In this document: positions 17,602 to 27,107 of the stretch, piece by piece
Layout of the letters: every line of letters starts with the position of its first letter
Numbering within the stretch: the first letter of the stretch is position 1
DNA from: CAZMGB01 sp964565775
GTDB taxonomy: Bacteria > Chloroflexota > Dehalococcoidia > DSTF01 > JALHUB01
NCBI GenBank assembly: GCA_964565775.1
Contig: CAZMGB010000003.1
Location: forward strand, 62,001 to 126,000
Reading direction: 5' to 3'
DNA length: 64,000 nt
Made by a program: the position numbers and the translations under genes
The notes under the pieces: generated by a model
What the model was told of the DNA's origin: nothing
The model's input: only the letters and a program-made list of their open reading frames with translations
The model's database searches: none

Positions 17602-17965
17602 GAGCCATCACGCTCCTTCCGTCGACTCACTTGCCGTATACAATGGCCTCCATCACTGGCCCATCCCACGCGCTTCTAGCGAACGCAGTCCCCGCCGGTT
17701 TGTATGAACGCTACTCTGCCTTCGCGATGAACGCAACCATCTCTCCGTCTAGGCGTGGCTCCTCGTCATCCGGCGGAGTGTGCCAAAGGCAGCGGTCTCC
17801 TAATGCAAGCGGACGACCCCGAGGCGGCACCCCGACCCTCGAGGGACTGCGGCTGGCGTCTCGGCCGATGAGGAACGCACCTAGGGGTAATTGTCAAGTA
17901 GCGCTGAGCGTCAAGAGGCGGCTGAGAACGGCAGCTCGCGAGCGCAACCGGCTGAGGACTGTGAC
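17602..17965. other. Intergenic stretch between treY and norZ
   Basis: About 360 bases with no supported gene. It holds the norZ upstream region and the end of the glucan operon. I looked for FNR/NNR-type (TTGAT-N4-ATCAA) sites and saw none; no clear intrinsic terminator either. Confidence 0.4.
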
Positions 17966-20848
17966 CTAGCGCGACGTGCCGGAAAGCAGAGCAACCGGGA
18001 AGCGGCTGAACACGTCGCCCACGCGAATCAACTTCCCTCGAGCATCTGGGACGGCCTCTATGGCCTCGCCGGTGAGAACGTGCGACCAGTGCATGGGAGC
18101 GCCCTCGGGAAGGCTGAGAGCAGTCCCCAACCAGATCCTGCGCCCCGCAGGCGATCTCTTTCGAGCGGAAAGCCTGGCCAGGAACCTGGGTACCGCCACG
18201 ATTGCCCACACCTTCCCTCTTCGCCGCGCCCACGCTACGACGTGCTCCTTCCTTGGGCCGGAACAGAACAAGGGGAGATAGTCCCCCTTCAGGAAGAGTC
18301 CGGCGTGAGCCCGGCGGAAGCCCAGGGCTATCGCCATGACGTAGAGCTTCACCCGGCCGTCCCGCCAGTGGGAGAGGAGCTCCTGAGCGAGAGGCACACC
18401 TTCGTCCGTTTCCCGCCGTCTCAGTACCTCGAGGAGGTCCATACGTTTGGCAAAGTCCACGGGCCGTCGGTTGTCTGGATCAACGAGGCTGAGGTCCCAC
18501 AGCTCGGTGCCCTGGTAGAAGTCGGGTACCCCCGGTGAGGTGAGCTTCAGAAGGACCTGGGCGAGTGAGTTCATCGCACCATGATAGGCAACCTTCTCTT
18601 GAAACCGCAGGAAATCGGTAGGGAACCTGCTCTCGGCGAAAGCGTCCAGGATCGAGTCAACGAACTCCGCAAGAGCCCGTTCGTAGCTAGCGTCGGGCTG
18701 TATCCAGCTCGTGTGGTCTTTGGCTTCGCGGGCCGCCTTGACCACATAGGCCTTGACGCGCTCCTTGAACGCAGGTGTGTCCTCATCGTCCAAGGGCCAG
18801 GCGCCTATCAGGGTCTGGTAGAGGAGGAGCTCTTCGTTTGCGTCCGGCACCAGGCGACCGTCGACCGGCCGCTTCTTCTTCCGGTTCCACCGACTCCAGC
18901 GACTCAGGCACCTCGCCCACTCCTCCGGAAGCTCCGAAAGCACGTCGATCCTGGCCCGAACGTCCTCTCCCCGCTTCGTATCATGCGTCGACGTGGCGTT
19001 CAGAGTGTGCGGCCAGCAAGCGAGCCTGGCCTGATTCAGGCGGTGAAATGCCTCAACGGCGTGCGGGACGCCCGCTCCCTCCGGATCGCCGCCGACTTCG
19101 TTGAGGGAGAGCAGGCGGTTGTACACGTAGAGCGCGGTGTCTTCGACCCCCTTGGCCATGACCGGGCCGGTGAACTGCTGCCAACGCATGACGAACCGGA
19201 GCCATTCGTGCCTTTCATCCGGTGACAGCTCCCGTGGGAGATCGAGGAGGAAGACGCGTCGGAGGAACTCGAACAGCAGTGCGGCCGAAGAGCGATACCG
19301 GCGCCGGGCTTCCGCAATGGCGCGCTCGATGTACATCCGGTCCTGCGCACCCACTTCGAAGCCACGGACGTAGATCCGATATACGGGCAGGCAAGCCGTG
19401 ACCTCTACAAGAGCCTCGACGAGTTCCGTCGACACGAGGCCGCGCGCATCCTGAGCCTGCGCAGCCAGCCGGCCCAACTCCCGGCCCAGGGTCGCCACCT
19501 CGCCCGCGAAGAGCTCCTCCATGACCTGCTTCTTGCGCGCGTAGCGGACATCGGCGAAGCTTCCCTCGGCACCCGTGAACCGAGCGTAGATGCCGTCCAG
19601 GGCCTTGAGGCCTTCAGGATCGATAAAGAGAGCGTTCACAGCGTTGAGGAAGTCATAGCTGGTCGTGCCGGCCGCCGGCCACTCTCCAGGCAAAGACTCA
19701 TCGCTCGCCAGGATCTTCTCGACGACCACATAGAAGGCCGACCCCTTGCGCTTCCTTCCCTCATCGCCGGACGGGACCCGGCTTCGAAGCTGTCGAAGGT
19801 AGCCCAGCGGATCGTACAGCCCGTCCACGTGGTCAATCCTCAGACCGCTGATCTTCCGTTCCTTCGCCAGCCCGAGGATCAGCGCATGGGTCGCTGCGAA
19901 CACCTCCGGGTCCTCAAGCCGAAGACACACGAGGTCGCTGATGTCGAAGAAGCGTCTGTAGTTGATTCGAGCCATCGCCTCGCGCCAGAAGGCCAGGTGG
20001 TACGGCTGGTCGGCCAGAAGGCGGTCCAGCAGGCCAAAGCTGCCGGCGTCTTCCTTCGTGCCGTTGAAGACCCTAATGTTCTCATCGAGGAACTCTCGCA
20101 CTTCAGGATGGGTGTTGTAGAGGCGCCATAGCTTCCGTTTGATGGTCTCCCGGTTTCGCCGTCTTTCCCCTTTCCGTGCCGGGTCTGTGGTCGTACGGTC
20201 GGGCAACCGCCTGATCGAGTCGATTGAACGCGCAAACCGCCGGAAGGCTGAGCTGTCCCCGCCGAGGACATCGCGCAACGTCTCCAATCGGTACGCGAGC
20301 AGAGCGCAGCACGACTTCGGGTCCAGGGGCAGCCTCAGGTCGTGATAGCGGACGAAGAAGCCATGCTGGTCGAACGCGAGGGCAAACTCTTGCTCCAGGA
20401 GGGCCTGGTTGTAGGGTCGGCCGAGGACTGGTAGGAGGACCTTGTTCTCCAGGGCTCCGCCACCGGCCGGGTGCCAATCGATGTCGAAGTAGGAAGCGTA
20501 TTGGGAACTGGGCCCGTTTTCGAGCACGTCCCTCCACCAGGGATTCTCCGGGCTCGCGGCCATGTGGTTGGGTACGATGTCGAGGAGGAGCCCCATCCCG
20601 TGGCGTTCGAGCTCTCGAACGAGCGACTCGAATTCTTCCGCGGTGCCCAGCTCAGGGTTGAGGCGCGTCGGGTCGGTTACATCGTATCCGTGGGTGCTGC
20701 CCCGCCGTGCCTGGAGGAGAGGGGAGGCGTAGAGGTCGCTGATGCCGAGCTCGCGGAGATAGGGCACGAGTCTCCGAGCGTCATCGAACCGAAAGCTGCG
20801 GTTGAACTGAATACGGTAGGTGGCTACGGCGACCCGAGGGACGGTCAT
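17966..20848 (-). CDS. treY: Malto-oligosyltrehalose synthase TreY
   Basis: GH13 enzyme that turns the reducing-end alpha-1,4 bond of maltodextrins into an alpha,alpha-1,1 trehalose bond, the first step of the TreY/TreZ route. The 960-residue protein starts with the family-typical ATYRIQFNRSFRFDDARRL, has LYASPLLQARRGSTHGYDV, LDIVPNHMA, the nucleophile region GLRIDHVDGLYDP and the C-terminal SPGVPDFYQGTELWDLSLVD motif. It is the last gene of a seven-gene operon and directly abuts the GH57 gene upstream. It needs TreZ, encoded two genes upstream, to release trehalose. Confidence 0.95.
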   Translation of the reverse strand: MTVPRVAVATYRIQFNRSFRFDDARRLVPYLRELGISDLYASPLLQARRGSTHGYDVTDPTRLNPELGTAEEFESLVRELERHGMGLLLDIVPNHMAASPENPWWRDVLENGPSSQYASYFDIDWHPAGGGALENKVLLPVLGRPYNQALLEQEFALAFDQHGFFVRYHDLRLPLDPKSCCALLAYRLETLRDVLGGDSSAFRRFARSIDSIRRLPDRTTTDPARKGERRRNRETIKRKLWRLYNTHPEVREFLDENIRVFNGTKEDAGSFGLLDRLLADQPYHLAFWREAMARINYRRFFDISDLVCLRLEDPEVFAATHALILGLAKERKISGLRIDHVDGLYDPLGYLRQLRSRVPSGDEGRKRKGSAFYVVVEKILASDESLPGEWPAAGTTSYDFLNAVNALFIDPEGLKALDGIYARFTGAEGSFADVRYARKKQVMEELFAGEVATLGRELGRLAAQAQDARGLVSTELVEALVEVTACLPVYRIYVRGFEVGAQDRMYIERAIAEARRRYRSSAALLFEFLRRVFLLDLPRELSPDERHEWLRFVMRWQQFTGPVMAKGVEDTALYVYNRLLSLNEVGGDPEGAGVPHAVEAFHRLNQARLACWPHTLNATSTHDTKRGEDVRARIDVLSELPEEWARCLSRWSRWNRKKKRPVDGRLVPDANEELLLYQTLIGAWPLDDEDTPAFKERVKAYVVKAAREAKDHTSWIQPDASYERALAEFVDSILDAFAESRFPTDFLRFQEKVAYHGAMNSLAQVLLKLTSPGVPDFYQGTELWDLSLVDPDNRRPVDFAKRMDLLEVLRRRETDEGVPLAQELLSHWRDGRVKLYVMAIALGFRRAHAGLFLKGDYLPLFCSGPRKEHVVAWARRRGKVWAIVAVPRFLARLSARKRSPAGRRIWLGTALSLPEGAPMHWSHVLTGEAIEAVPDARGKLIRVGDVFSRFPVALLSGTSR

Positions 20849-23275
20849 CTACTCGACGCGGACCGACAGCTGATCGCCCAGGGCCACGAAGCGCCCGGCC
20901 CAGTCTCGCGCGATCTCATCTCCCTCATCGGCCCTGGCACGCGACTCGGGATAAGCGCTGTGCAGCACCTCGTAGTAGGCATTCTGGGCTTTCCAGAGGT
21001 CTACCTCGAATGGCAGGGTATGCGCCAGGCCAACCGCCCCTTCCAGCGTTTCGAGCGCGATAGGATCGCCAGGCTGCGCGCGGAACCTCTCGGCCAGCCG
21101 CCCGATGGTCTGATTGATCGTGTATGCGATCCCCTGCACGTCCAGCTCGAGGCCCCAGGTGGCCGTCTCCTCGAAGAGGCTGCGAACACGGTCCAGATCG
21201 GGGGTCTCCAACTGGAAGGCGCGGCGAACGTCTGCGTTCATCATCGCCTCCGCGGCCGAGCAGAGCTCCCTGGGAATGGGAACCCTTATATCGGCGAGGA
21301 AGTGCATGAGCGGGGCGTGATGCTCGTACGTCTGGCGATAGGCGGCCTCGGCCTCAGCCAGCGTCGACGCCAGTATCATGTTTATGACCCTACGCTGCTC
21401 GTCCCGGAAGAGCGACTTCAGGGAGTAGGTAAGCTCCAGGAAGTGTTTGTCCAGGAGACGGATGACCTCGGGCAGGTCTCCTCGGGAGAAGGCGTCTGTG
21501 ACTTCATCGACCATCGTCTGGTAAGCCCTCTGCCCGCGGAACGCGCGCACACCCCCGTTCAGGTTGTGGTCGCCGAAGTGGAGGACGCCAAAGCTCAGGA
21601 GCGCCGATTCCCTCGTGATCTCTGAGGTGACGCGGACGCGTCCGACAACCAGTCTCGTTTCGCCCACCTCTACCTTGCGGTAATCGTCGCGATTCACGGT
21701 GTAGCAGTGGATGTTTGTGCTTTCACCGTAAGGTTCAAACAGAGAGCTTACGGCGTAGTGAGCCACTACCTGCGAGAGGTCGACCTTTGTCGGCTTGACG
21801 GATCTCTCGTAGATGCGCCGACCATCCCTGTACCAGGCGATGTTGCTCTTCGCCATCTGGAGCCTCTCGAGGAAATCCGACTCGGTATCATCGTTCCACA
21901 GCTCCTCCGCCAGCTGGATGGCGCGTCCCGCGTACTGGATGACCTGCACCGCCTCGATACCTGACAGCTCGTCGAAGAACCAGCCGCAGCTAGCGTACAT
22001 GAGCATGGCGTGGTGCTGGAGCTCAAGGAGCTTGAGCACCGTGATCTCCTCGGCTTCGTCTAGCGGCCGAGCGCTGTGCTCGGCGAGAAACCGGCTTACG
22101 TTCTCCGGCGAGCGGTCCAGAATGACGTTGACATAGTCGTCACGGGCCGCCCAAGGCTCCCTCAGTAGCTCGCGCCCTGTCTCCTCGTAGCGCGATGCCA
22201 GCGAGTCCCGCAGCCAGTCCAGAGCCTCTCGCAAGGGGGCCCGCCAGGCCTGGTTCCACTCCGAGTGCCCACCCGTGTTGCATCCGCAGTCGCTGCGCCA
22301 GCGCTCGACGCCGTGAGCGCAGCTCCATGAGCTGTTCTCAACGATCACCACTTCGTGGACGGGCGGAGAGCTCTCAAGGTACTGTCCGTAGTTGGTCAGG
22401 CGCGCCAGGTTGTTGGACTCGATGTAATCGAGCGCGAAGGCCAATGCCATGTCGCCATGCGGGCGGTGGTGTCCGTAGGTCTCGCCATCGGTGGCGATGT
22501 TGACGAGCTGGGGCCAGCTACGCTCATCTGAGAACGCGGCGGCAAGCCGGTTCGCAAACTGCTCTCCCCTGGTGAGCAGCTCCTCGAAGGCAACAGCCCG
22601 GGCGATGGGGTCGTCGTAGAAGAACAGGCTCATCCGCCGGCCGGACGGAAGGCGGCACATGTAGGCCCGCGTGGGGTCGATGCGCCCGTCGCTCAGGTCC
22701 CGCCAGCCACGACGGCCGATCCTGCGCACTCTGCTCGCTTGATGAGGCGCAAGAATCGTGAACTGGATCCCCAGCTCGGCCATGATATCCAGCGTCTCCA
22801 GGTCCACGGCCGTCTCTGGAAGCCACATGCCCTCCGGCGAACGACCAAAGCGATGCTCGAAGTCGCGGATGCCCCAAAGAACCTGAGTATACTTGTCGCG
22901 GCGATTCGCGAGAGGCATGATCATGTGGTTGTATGCCTGGGCCAGCGCCGAGCCGTGCCCCCCGAATCTCTCCTGGCTCATCCGGTCGGCTGCCAGGACT
23001 GCCTCGTAGACGTCCGGCGCCTTCTCCTGCAGCCAGAGGAGGAGCGTCGGGCCGAAGTTGAAGCTCATCCTGGCATAGTTGTTCACAATCTTCACGATCC
23101 GGCCCTCGCCGTCGAGAATGCGAGAGGCCGTGTTGGGCGCATAGCACTCGGTCGTGACCCGCTCGTTCCAGTCGTGGTACGGATACGCCGAGTCCTGGAG
23201 CTCGATGGTCCGAAGCCAGGGGTTCTCGCGCGGCGGCTGGTAGAAGTGCCCGTGGATGCAGACGTACCGCTCCAT
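20849..23275 (-). CDS. GH57-family glycoside hydrolase, DUF3536 type
   Basis: An 808-residue cytoplasmic protein from the ATG at 23275; the frame extends 37 codons further into treZ, but that part is a shadow because this ATG overlaps the treZ stop by one base (TGATG) and gives the family start YVCIHGHFYQPPRENPW. The N-terminal GH57-type barrel shows HGHFYQPPRE, NFGPTLL, EGMWLPETAVD (probable catalytic region) and TDGETYGHHR; the C-terminal ~400 residues match the helical DUF3536-type extension. GH57 enzymes act on alpha-glucans as amylases, glucanotransferases or branching enzymes. Its place between treZ and treY points to maltodextrin processing, but the reaction is unknown. Confidence 0.85.
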   Translation of the reverse strand: MERYVCIHGHFYQPPRENPWLRTIELQDSAYPYHDWNERVTTECYAPNTASRILDGEGRIVKIVNNYARMSFNFGPTLLLWLQEKAPDVYEAVLAADRMSQERFGGHGSALAQAYNHMIMPLANRRDKYTQVLWGIRDFEHRFGRSPEGMWLPETAVDLETLDIMAELGIQFTILAPHQASRVRRIGRRGWRDLSDGRIDPTRAYMCRLPSGRRMSLFFYDDPIARAVAFEELLTRGEQFANRLAAAFSDERSWPQLVNIATDGETYGHHRPHGDMALAFALDYIESNNLARLTNYGQYLESSPPVHEVVIVENSSWSCAHGVERWRSDCGCNTGGHSEWNQAWRAPLREALDWLRDSLASRYEETGRELLREPWAARDDYVNVILDRSPENVSRFLAEHSARPLDEAEEITVLKLLELQHHAMLMYASCGWFFDELSGIEAVQVIQYAGRAIQLAEELWNDDTESDFLERLQMAKSNIAWYRDGRRIYERSVKPTKVDLSQVVAHYAVSSLFEPYGESTNIHCYTVNRDDYRKVEVGETRLVVGRVRVTSEITRESALLSFGVLHFGDHNLNGGVRAFRGQRAYQTMVDEVTDAFSRGDLPEVIRLLDKHFLELTYSLKSLFRDEQRRVINMILASTLAEAEAAYRQTYEHHAPLMHFLADIRVPIPRELCSAAEAMMNADVRRAFQLETPDLDRVRSLFEETATWGLELDVQGIAYTINQTIGRLAERFRAQPGDPIALETLEGAVGLAHTLPFEVDLWKAQNAYYEVLHSAYPESRARADEGDEIARDWAGRFVALGDQLSVRVE

Positions 23276-25128
23276 CAGGGCCGGCCCTCCTTCACGAAAA
23301 GAGCAAGAGCCGTGGGGCTCAGGATAAGGGTCGCGTCGCCTTCCGTCCGCAGCGTCGCGGAGACCGAGCTTCCGCCTCCACGCCATTGCTCATCCGCCGA
23401 GTCGAGCTGTTTGCGCCAGCGACCGCGGGGTATGGGCAGGTTCACGGTGTTCGGAGCCTTGCTGAAGTTGAGGACGGCAAAGGTATCGCTGCTTCCGCTC
23501 CAGCGCCGAACGAACAGGACCCGCTCATCCTCGTAACCCACAACTTCCATCTCCTTCTTGTTCATGGACGCCAGGGCGGGAAGCGCCTTACGCAGCCGCA
23601 TCACCTCTTGGTAGAACCTATGGAGTGCTCTGTGGTTACCATGGCGCCGCAGGTTGTGGTCGAGCTTGCAGCGCAGGAACGTCGCCTCGTCCTGCGGGTC
23701 GGGCGGCTCCCCTCGCCAGGCGAAAGCCGCGAACTCCTCCCGCCGCCCCTGTCGCACCGCCTCCACCAACCCGGGATCCGAGTGGCTGATGAAATAGAGG
23801 AGGGGCGCCGTCTCTCCGTACTCCTCTCCCATGAAGAGCAGAGGGATGAAAGGTGAGAGCATCACAGCGCCGGCCGCCAGCTTGAGCTCTTCGAAAGAGA
23901 CGAGCTGGCTGAGCCGCTCACCCAGCATGCGGTTGCCCACCTGATCGTGGTTCTGCGCGAAGACGACGAACCTCTCGGCAGGCACGTCGCGTGAGGAGGC
24001 ACCGTGCCGTCGCTGGCGATAGGGAGAGTACTGGCCAGAGTATACGAAACCTTCTCTGTAGGCCTTGGCTAGATCCTCGACACGGCCGAAATCCTCATAA
24101 TATCCTACCGTCTCGCCAGTTAGCAGGACGTGCAGGGCGTGGTGGAAATCGTCGTTCCACTGGGCGTCCGCGCCATAGCCACCCTCCTTGCGTGACCGAA
24201 TGAGGCGGGGATCGCTGAGGGTGCTCTCGGGTATGCAGTAGACGCGCCGGTTGAGCCGCTCAGCCTCGACGTGAACCGCCTCGGCCAGCTCCTCAATGAA
24301 CAGCCGGGCCGAGTGGTCGACTATTGCGTGGACCGCATCCAGTCGAAGGGCGTCGATGTGGAACTCCGACACCCAGCAGCTCGCGTTGTCTATGAAGAAG
24401 CGGCGGACCTCGTCGCTGTGGGGCCCGTCGAAGTTGAGCGCCGAGCCCCAGGGCGTCTTGTACCGGTCAGTGAAATAGGGGCCGAACTCGGCCAGGCAGT
24501 TCCCCTCCGGTCCGAGGTGGTTGTACACGACATCAAGGACAACGGCGAGGGCACGCTCGTGGCAGGAGTTCACCAGCCGTCTCAGACCTGTCGGGCCCCC
24601 ATACGAGTTCTGGACCGCGAAGGGGCATGCTCCATCGTAGCCCCAGTTGCGCGTCCCCGGGAACTGGGCGACGGGCATCAGCTCTATCGCCGTGATGCCC
24701 AGATCCTTGAGCTCGTCTAGGTGCGGGATTATCGCTTCGAATGTGCCCGCCGGGGTGAAGAGACCGACGTGCAGCTCGTAGATAATGTAGTCGCTGAGGG
24801 GCAGCCCAGTCCAGGCGCCATCCGCCCAGTCGAAGTGCGGGTCCACCACCTGCGAAGGACCGTGGACGCCCTGCGGCTGCGATCGAGAGGCGGGATCCGG
24901 GCGTTCGGCCTCCTCGTCGAGTCGACAGAGATAGAGGCTTCCGGAATCGATCTTATCGACGACTGCCTGATAGTACCCCCGCTCCTTCCGCTCCATCGGC
25001 ACAAGTCGCTCCCGAGGCGTCAGGACGTGCAAGTCAACCCGTTCGGCCAGCGGAGCCCAGACACAGACGCGGCACCGGCCGTCCCCTAAGTAGGTCGCGC
25101 CAAGACGGGCGTCCCGGCCCTGCACCAC
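23275..25128 (-). CDS. treZ: Malto-oligosyltrehalose trehalohydrolase TreZ
   Basis: GH13 enzyme that cleaves trehalose from the TreY product. The 617-residue protein has an N-terminal beta-sandwich (GDGRCRVCVWAPLAERVDLH), the barrel motifs VVLDVVYNHLGPEGN, ALRLDAVHAIVDHS (nucleophile aspartate) and FAQNHDQVGNRMLGE, and the TreZ-typical ADAQWNDDFHHALHVLLTGE. It starts at GTG two bases after the glgB stop and overlaps the GH57 gene by one base, so all three should be translated from one mRNA. The length fits the family (about 560-620 aa). Confidence 0.95.
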   Translation of the reverse strand: MVQGRDARLGATYLGDGRCRVCVWAPLAERVDLHVLTPRERLVPMERKERGYYQAVVDKIDSGSLYLCRLDEEAERPDPASRSQPQGVHGPSQVVDPHFDWADGAWTGLPLSDYIIYELHVGLFTPAGTFEAIIPHLDELKDLGITAIELMPVAQFPGTRNWGYDGACPFAVQNSYGGPTGLRRLVNSCHERALAVVLDVVYNHLGPEGNCLAEFGPYFTDRYKTPWGSALNFDGPHSDEVRRFFIDNASCWVSEFHIDALRLDAVHAIVDHSARLFIEELAEAVHVEAERLNRRVYCIPESTLSDPRLIRSRKEGGYGADAQWNDDFHHALHVLLTGETVGYYEDFGRVEDLAKAYREGFVYSGQYSPYRQRRHGASSRDVPAERFVVFAQNHDQVGNRMLGERLSQLVSFEELKLAAGAVMLSPFIPLLFMGEEYGETAPLLYFISHSDPGLVEAVRQGRREEFAAFAWRGEPPDPQDEATFLRCKLDHNLRRHGNHRALHRFYQEVMRLRKALPALASMNKKEMEVVGYEDERVLFVRRWSGSSDTFAVLNFSKAPNTVNLPIPRGRWRKQLDSADEQWRGGGSSVSATLRTEGDATLILSPTALALFVKEGRP

Positions 25129-25130
25129 GG

Positions 25131-27107
25131 CTACTGCCCCGCGCTCTTGAAGAAGACGGCGGCCAGGGGCGGGAGGGTAAGGTTGATGGAGTGTGGCCGG
25201 CCGTGGAATCGAATCGGCGCCGCCTCCACGCTGCCGAGGTTGCCCTCGCCGCTGCCCCAGTACTCCTTGGCGTCGCTGTTGAGAAGCTCTATCCAGAACC
25301 CCCCGCGCGGGACGCCGACCCGGTGGTTGTAGCGGGCGACAGGCGTGAAGTTGCAGACAGCAAGCACGATGTCATCGTCTGACTTTCCTTTTCGGATGAA
25401 GCTGATGGCGCTGTTATCGGCGTCACTGGCGTCGACCCATTCGAAGCCCGCCGGGTCGCAGTCGAGCTCATGGAGTGCGGGCTCGCTCCTGTAGAGCCGG
25501 TTCAGGTCCTCCACCCACGTCTGGAGGCACGCATGCCGGTCGAAACCGGCCAGGTGCCAGTCCAGGCTCTCGTCGTGGTGCCACTCGCGCCACTGGCCGA
25601 ACTCTCCGCCCATGAAGAGCAGCTTCTTCCCCGGCTGGGCGTACATGTACCCAAGCAGGAGCCTGAGGTTGGCGAACTTCTGCCAGTCGTCTCCGGGCAT
25701 CTTGGCGAGAAGTGCGCCCTTGCCGTGTACCACCTCGTCATGGGAGAGCGGAAGGGCGAAGTTCTCGTTGAAGGCATAGATCATGCGGAACGTGAGCTCG
25801 TTGTGATGATACCTTCGGTGTATGGGGTCCTTGGTGATGTACTCAAGCGTATCGTGCATCCAGCCCATGTCCCACTTGAGGCCGAAGCCCAGACCCCCCA
25901 CGTAGGTCGGCCGCGAGACCATGGGCCAGGCTGTCGACTCCTCGGCGATGGTCTGGACATCGGGATGGGCCATGTAGACCTCCTCGTTGAGACGCCGGAG
26001 GAACGCGACGGCCTCCAGGTTTTCGTTTCCTCCGTACTGGTTGGGCATCCACTCTCCTTTCTTGCGAGAGTAGTCCAGGTAGAGCATGGAGGCCACTGCA
26101 TCCACGCGCAGCCCGTCGACGTGGTACTTGTCCAGCCAGAAGAGGGCGCTGCTGAGGAGAAAGCTCCGGACCTCGTGGCGGCCGTAGTTGAAGATGAAGC
26201 TGTCCCAGTCCGGGTGGAAGCCTTTCTGAGGGTAGCCGTGCTCGTACAGGTGCGTACCGTCGAAGAAGCCCAGCCCGAACTCGTCCGTCGGGAAGTGCGA
26301 AGGCACCCAGTCCAGGATCACGCCGATACCGTTCTGGTGGAGGCAGTCGACCAGGTGCATGAAGTCCTGCGGAGTCCCATAGCGGCTCGTCGGAGCAAAA
26401 TAGCCGGTGGTCTGGTAGCCCCAGGAGCCGTAGAACGGGTGCTCCATGACGGGGAGGAACTCCACGTGAGTGAAGCCCAGGCGCTTGACGTACTCGGCCA
26501 GCCTGGGGGCCAGCTCTCGGTAGCTGAGGGAGCGGTCTCCGTCCTCAGACACCCGCATCCAGGAGCCGAGATGCACTTCGTAGATGGCGATGGGTGAGTC
26601 GAGCGCGTTGCGGGCACGCCGGCTCTCGAGCCAGTCTTTGTCCCCCCACTCGTAGTCCAGGTCCCATACGATCGACGCCGTCTTGGGGGGCGTCTCACTG
26701 TGGAACGCCAGAGGGTCGGCCTTGTCTACCCGGTAGCCCCTGTGCCTCGACACAACGCGATACTTGTAGATGGCCGGGCTCTTCACGCCGGGGACGAAAC
26801 CCTCCCAGATGCCCGACTGGCCGCGTTGACCGAGGGGATGGCTGGACTTGTTCCAGCCATTGAAGTCCCCCATGACGAAGACCTGCTCGGCGTTCGGCGC
26901 CCACACGGCGAAGTATGTCCCTGCCTTCCTGTCGACGGTCAAGAGGTGGGCGCCCAGCTTGTCGTACAGCCGGAGGTGGCTTCCCTCGTTGAACAGGTAG
27001 AGGTCATCGTCGGCCAGGAGCGTGACATCATACCAGACCGCGTGTCTTCGTGCCTCAGCCTTGGCGGGTCGAGCTGGTCTTCTGCTTCCCTTCTTCGGGG
27101 TCGTCAT
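25131..27107 (-). CDS. glgB: 1,4-alpha-glucan branching enzyme GlgB
   Basis: Introduces alpha-1,6 branches into linear alpha-glucan. The 658-residue protein has a CBM48-type domain (GTYFAVWAPNAEQVFVMGDF) and the GH13 core: DWVPSHFPTDEFGL, the nucleophile region DGLRVDAVASMLYLDYSR, the acid/base in TIAEESTAW and LPLSHDEVVHGKGAL. These are diagnostic for GlgB rather than a debranching enzyme. It overlaps malQ by four bases and is separated from treZ by two. In GlgE-type pathways GlgB branches the chains made by GlgE, whose gene opens this operon. Confidence 0.96.
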   Translation of the reverse strand: MTTPKKGSRRPARPAKAEARRHAVWYDVTLLADDDLYLFNEGSHLRLYDKLGAHLLTVDRKAGTYFAVWAPNAEQVFVMGDFNGWNKSSHPLGQRGQSGIWEGFVPGVKSPAIYKYRVVSRHRGYRVDKADPLAFHSETPPKTASIVWDLDYEWGDKDWLESRRARNALDSPIAIYEVHLGSWMRVSEDGDRSLSYRELAPRLAEYVKRLGFTHVEFLPVMEHPFYGSWGYQTTGYFAPTSRYGTPQDFMHLVDCLHQNGIGVILDWVPSHFPTDEFGLGFFDGTHLYEHGYPQKGFHPDWDSFIFNYGRHEVRSFLLSSALFWLDKYHVDGLRVDAVASMLYLDYSRKKGEWMPNQYGGNENLEAVAFLRRLNEEVYMAHPDVQTIAEESTAWPMVSRPTYVGGLGFGLKWDMGWMHDTLEYITKDPIHRRYHHNELTFRMIYAFNENFALPLSHDEVVHGKGALLAKMPGDDWQKFANLRLLLGYMYAQPGKKLLFMGGEFGQWREWHHDESLDWHLAGFDRHACLQTWVEDLNRLYRSEPALHELDCDPAGFEWVDASDADNSAISFIRKGKSDDDIVLAVCNFTPVARYNHRVGVPRGGFWIELLNSDAKEYWGSGEGNLGSVEAAPIRFHGRPHSINLTLPPLAAVFFKSAGQ

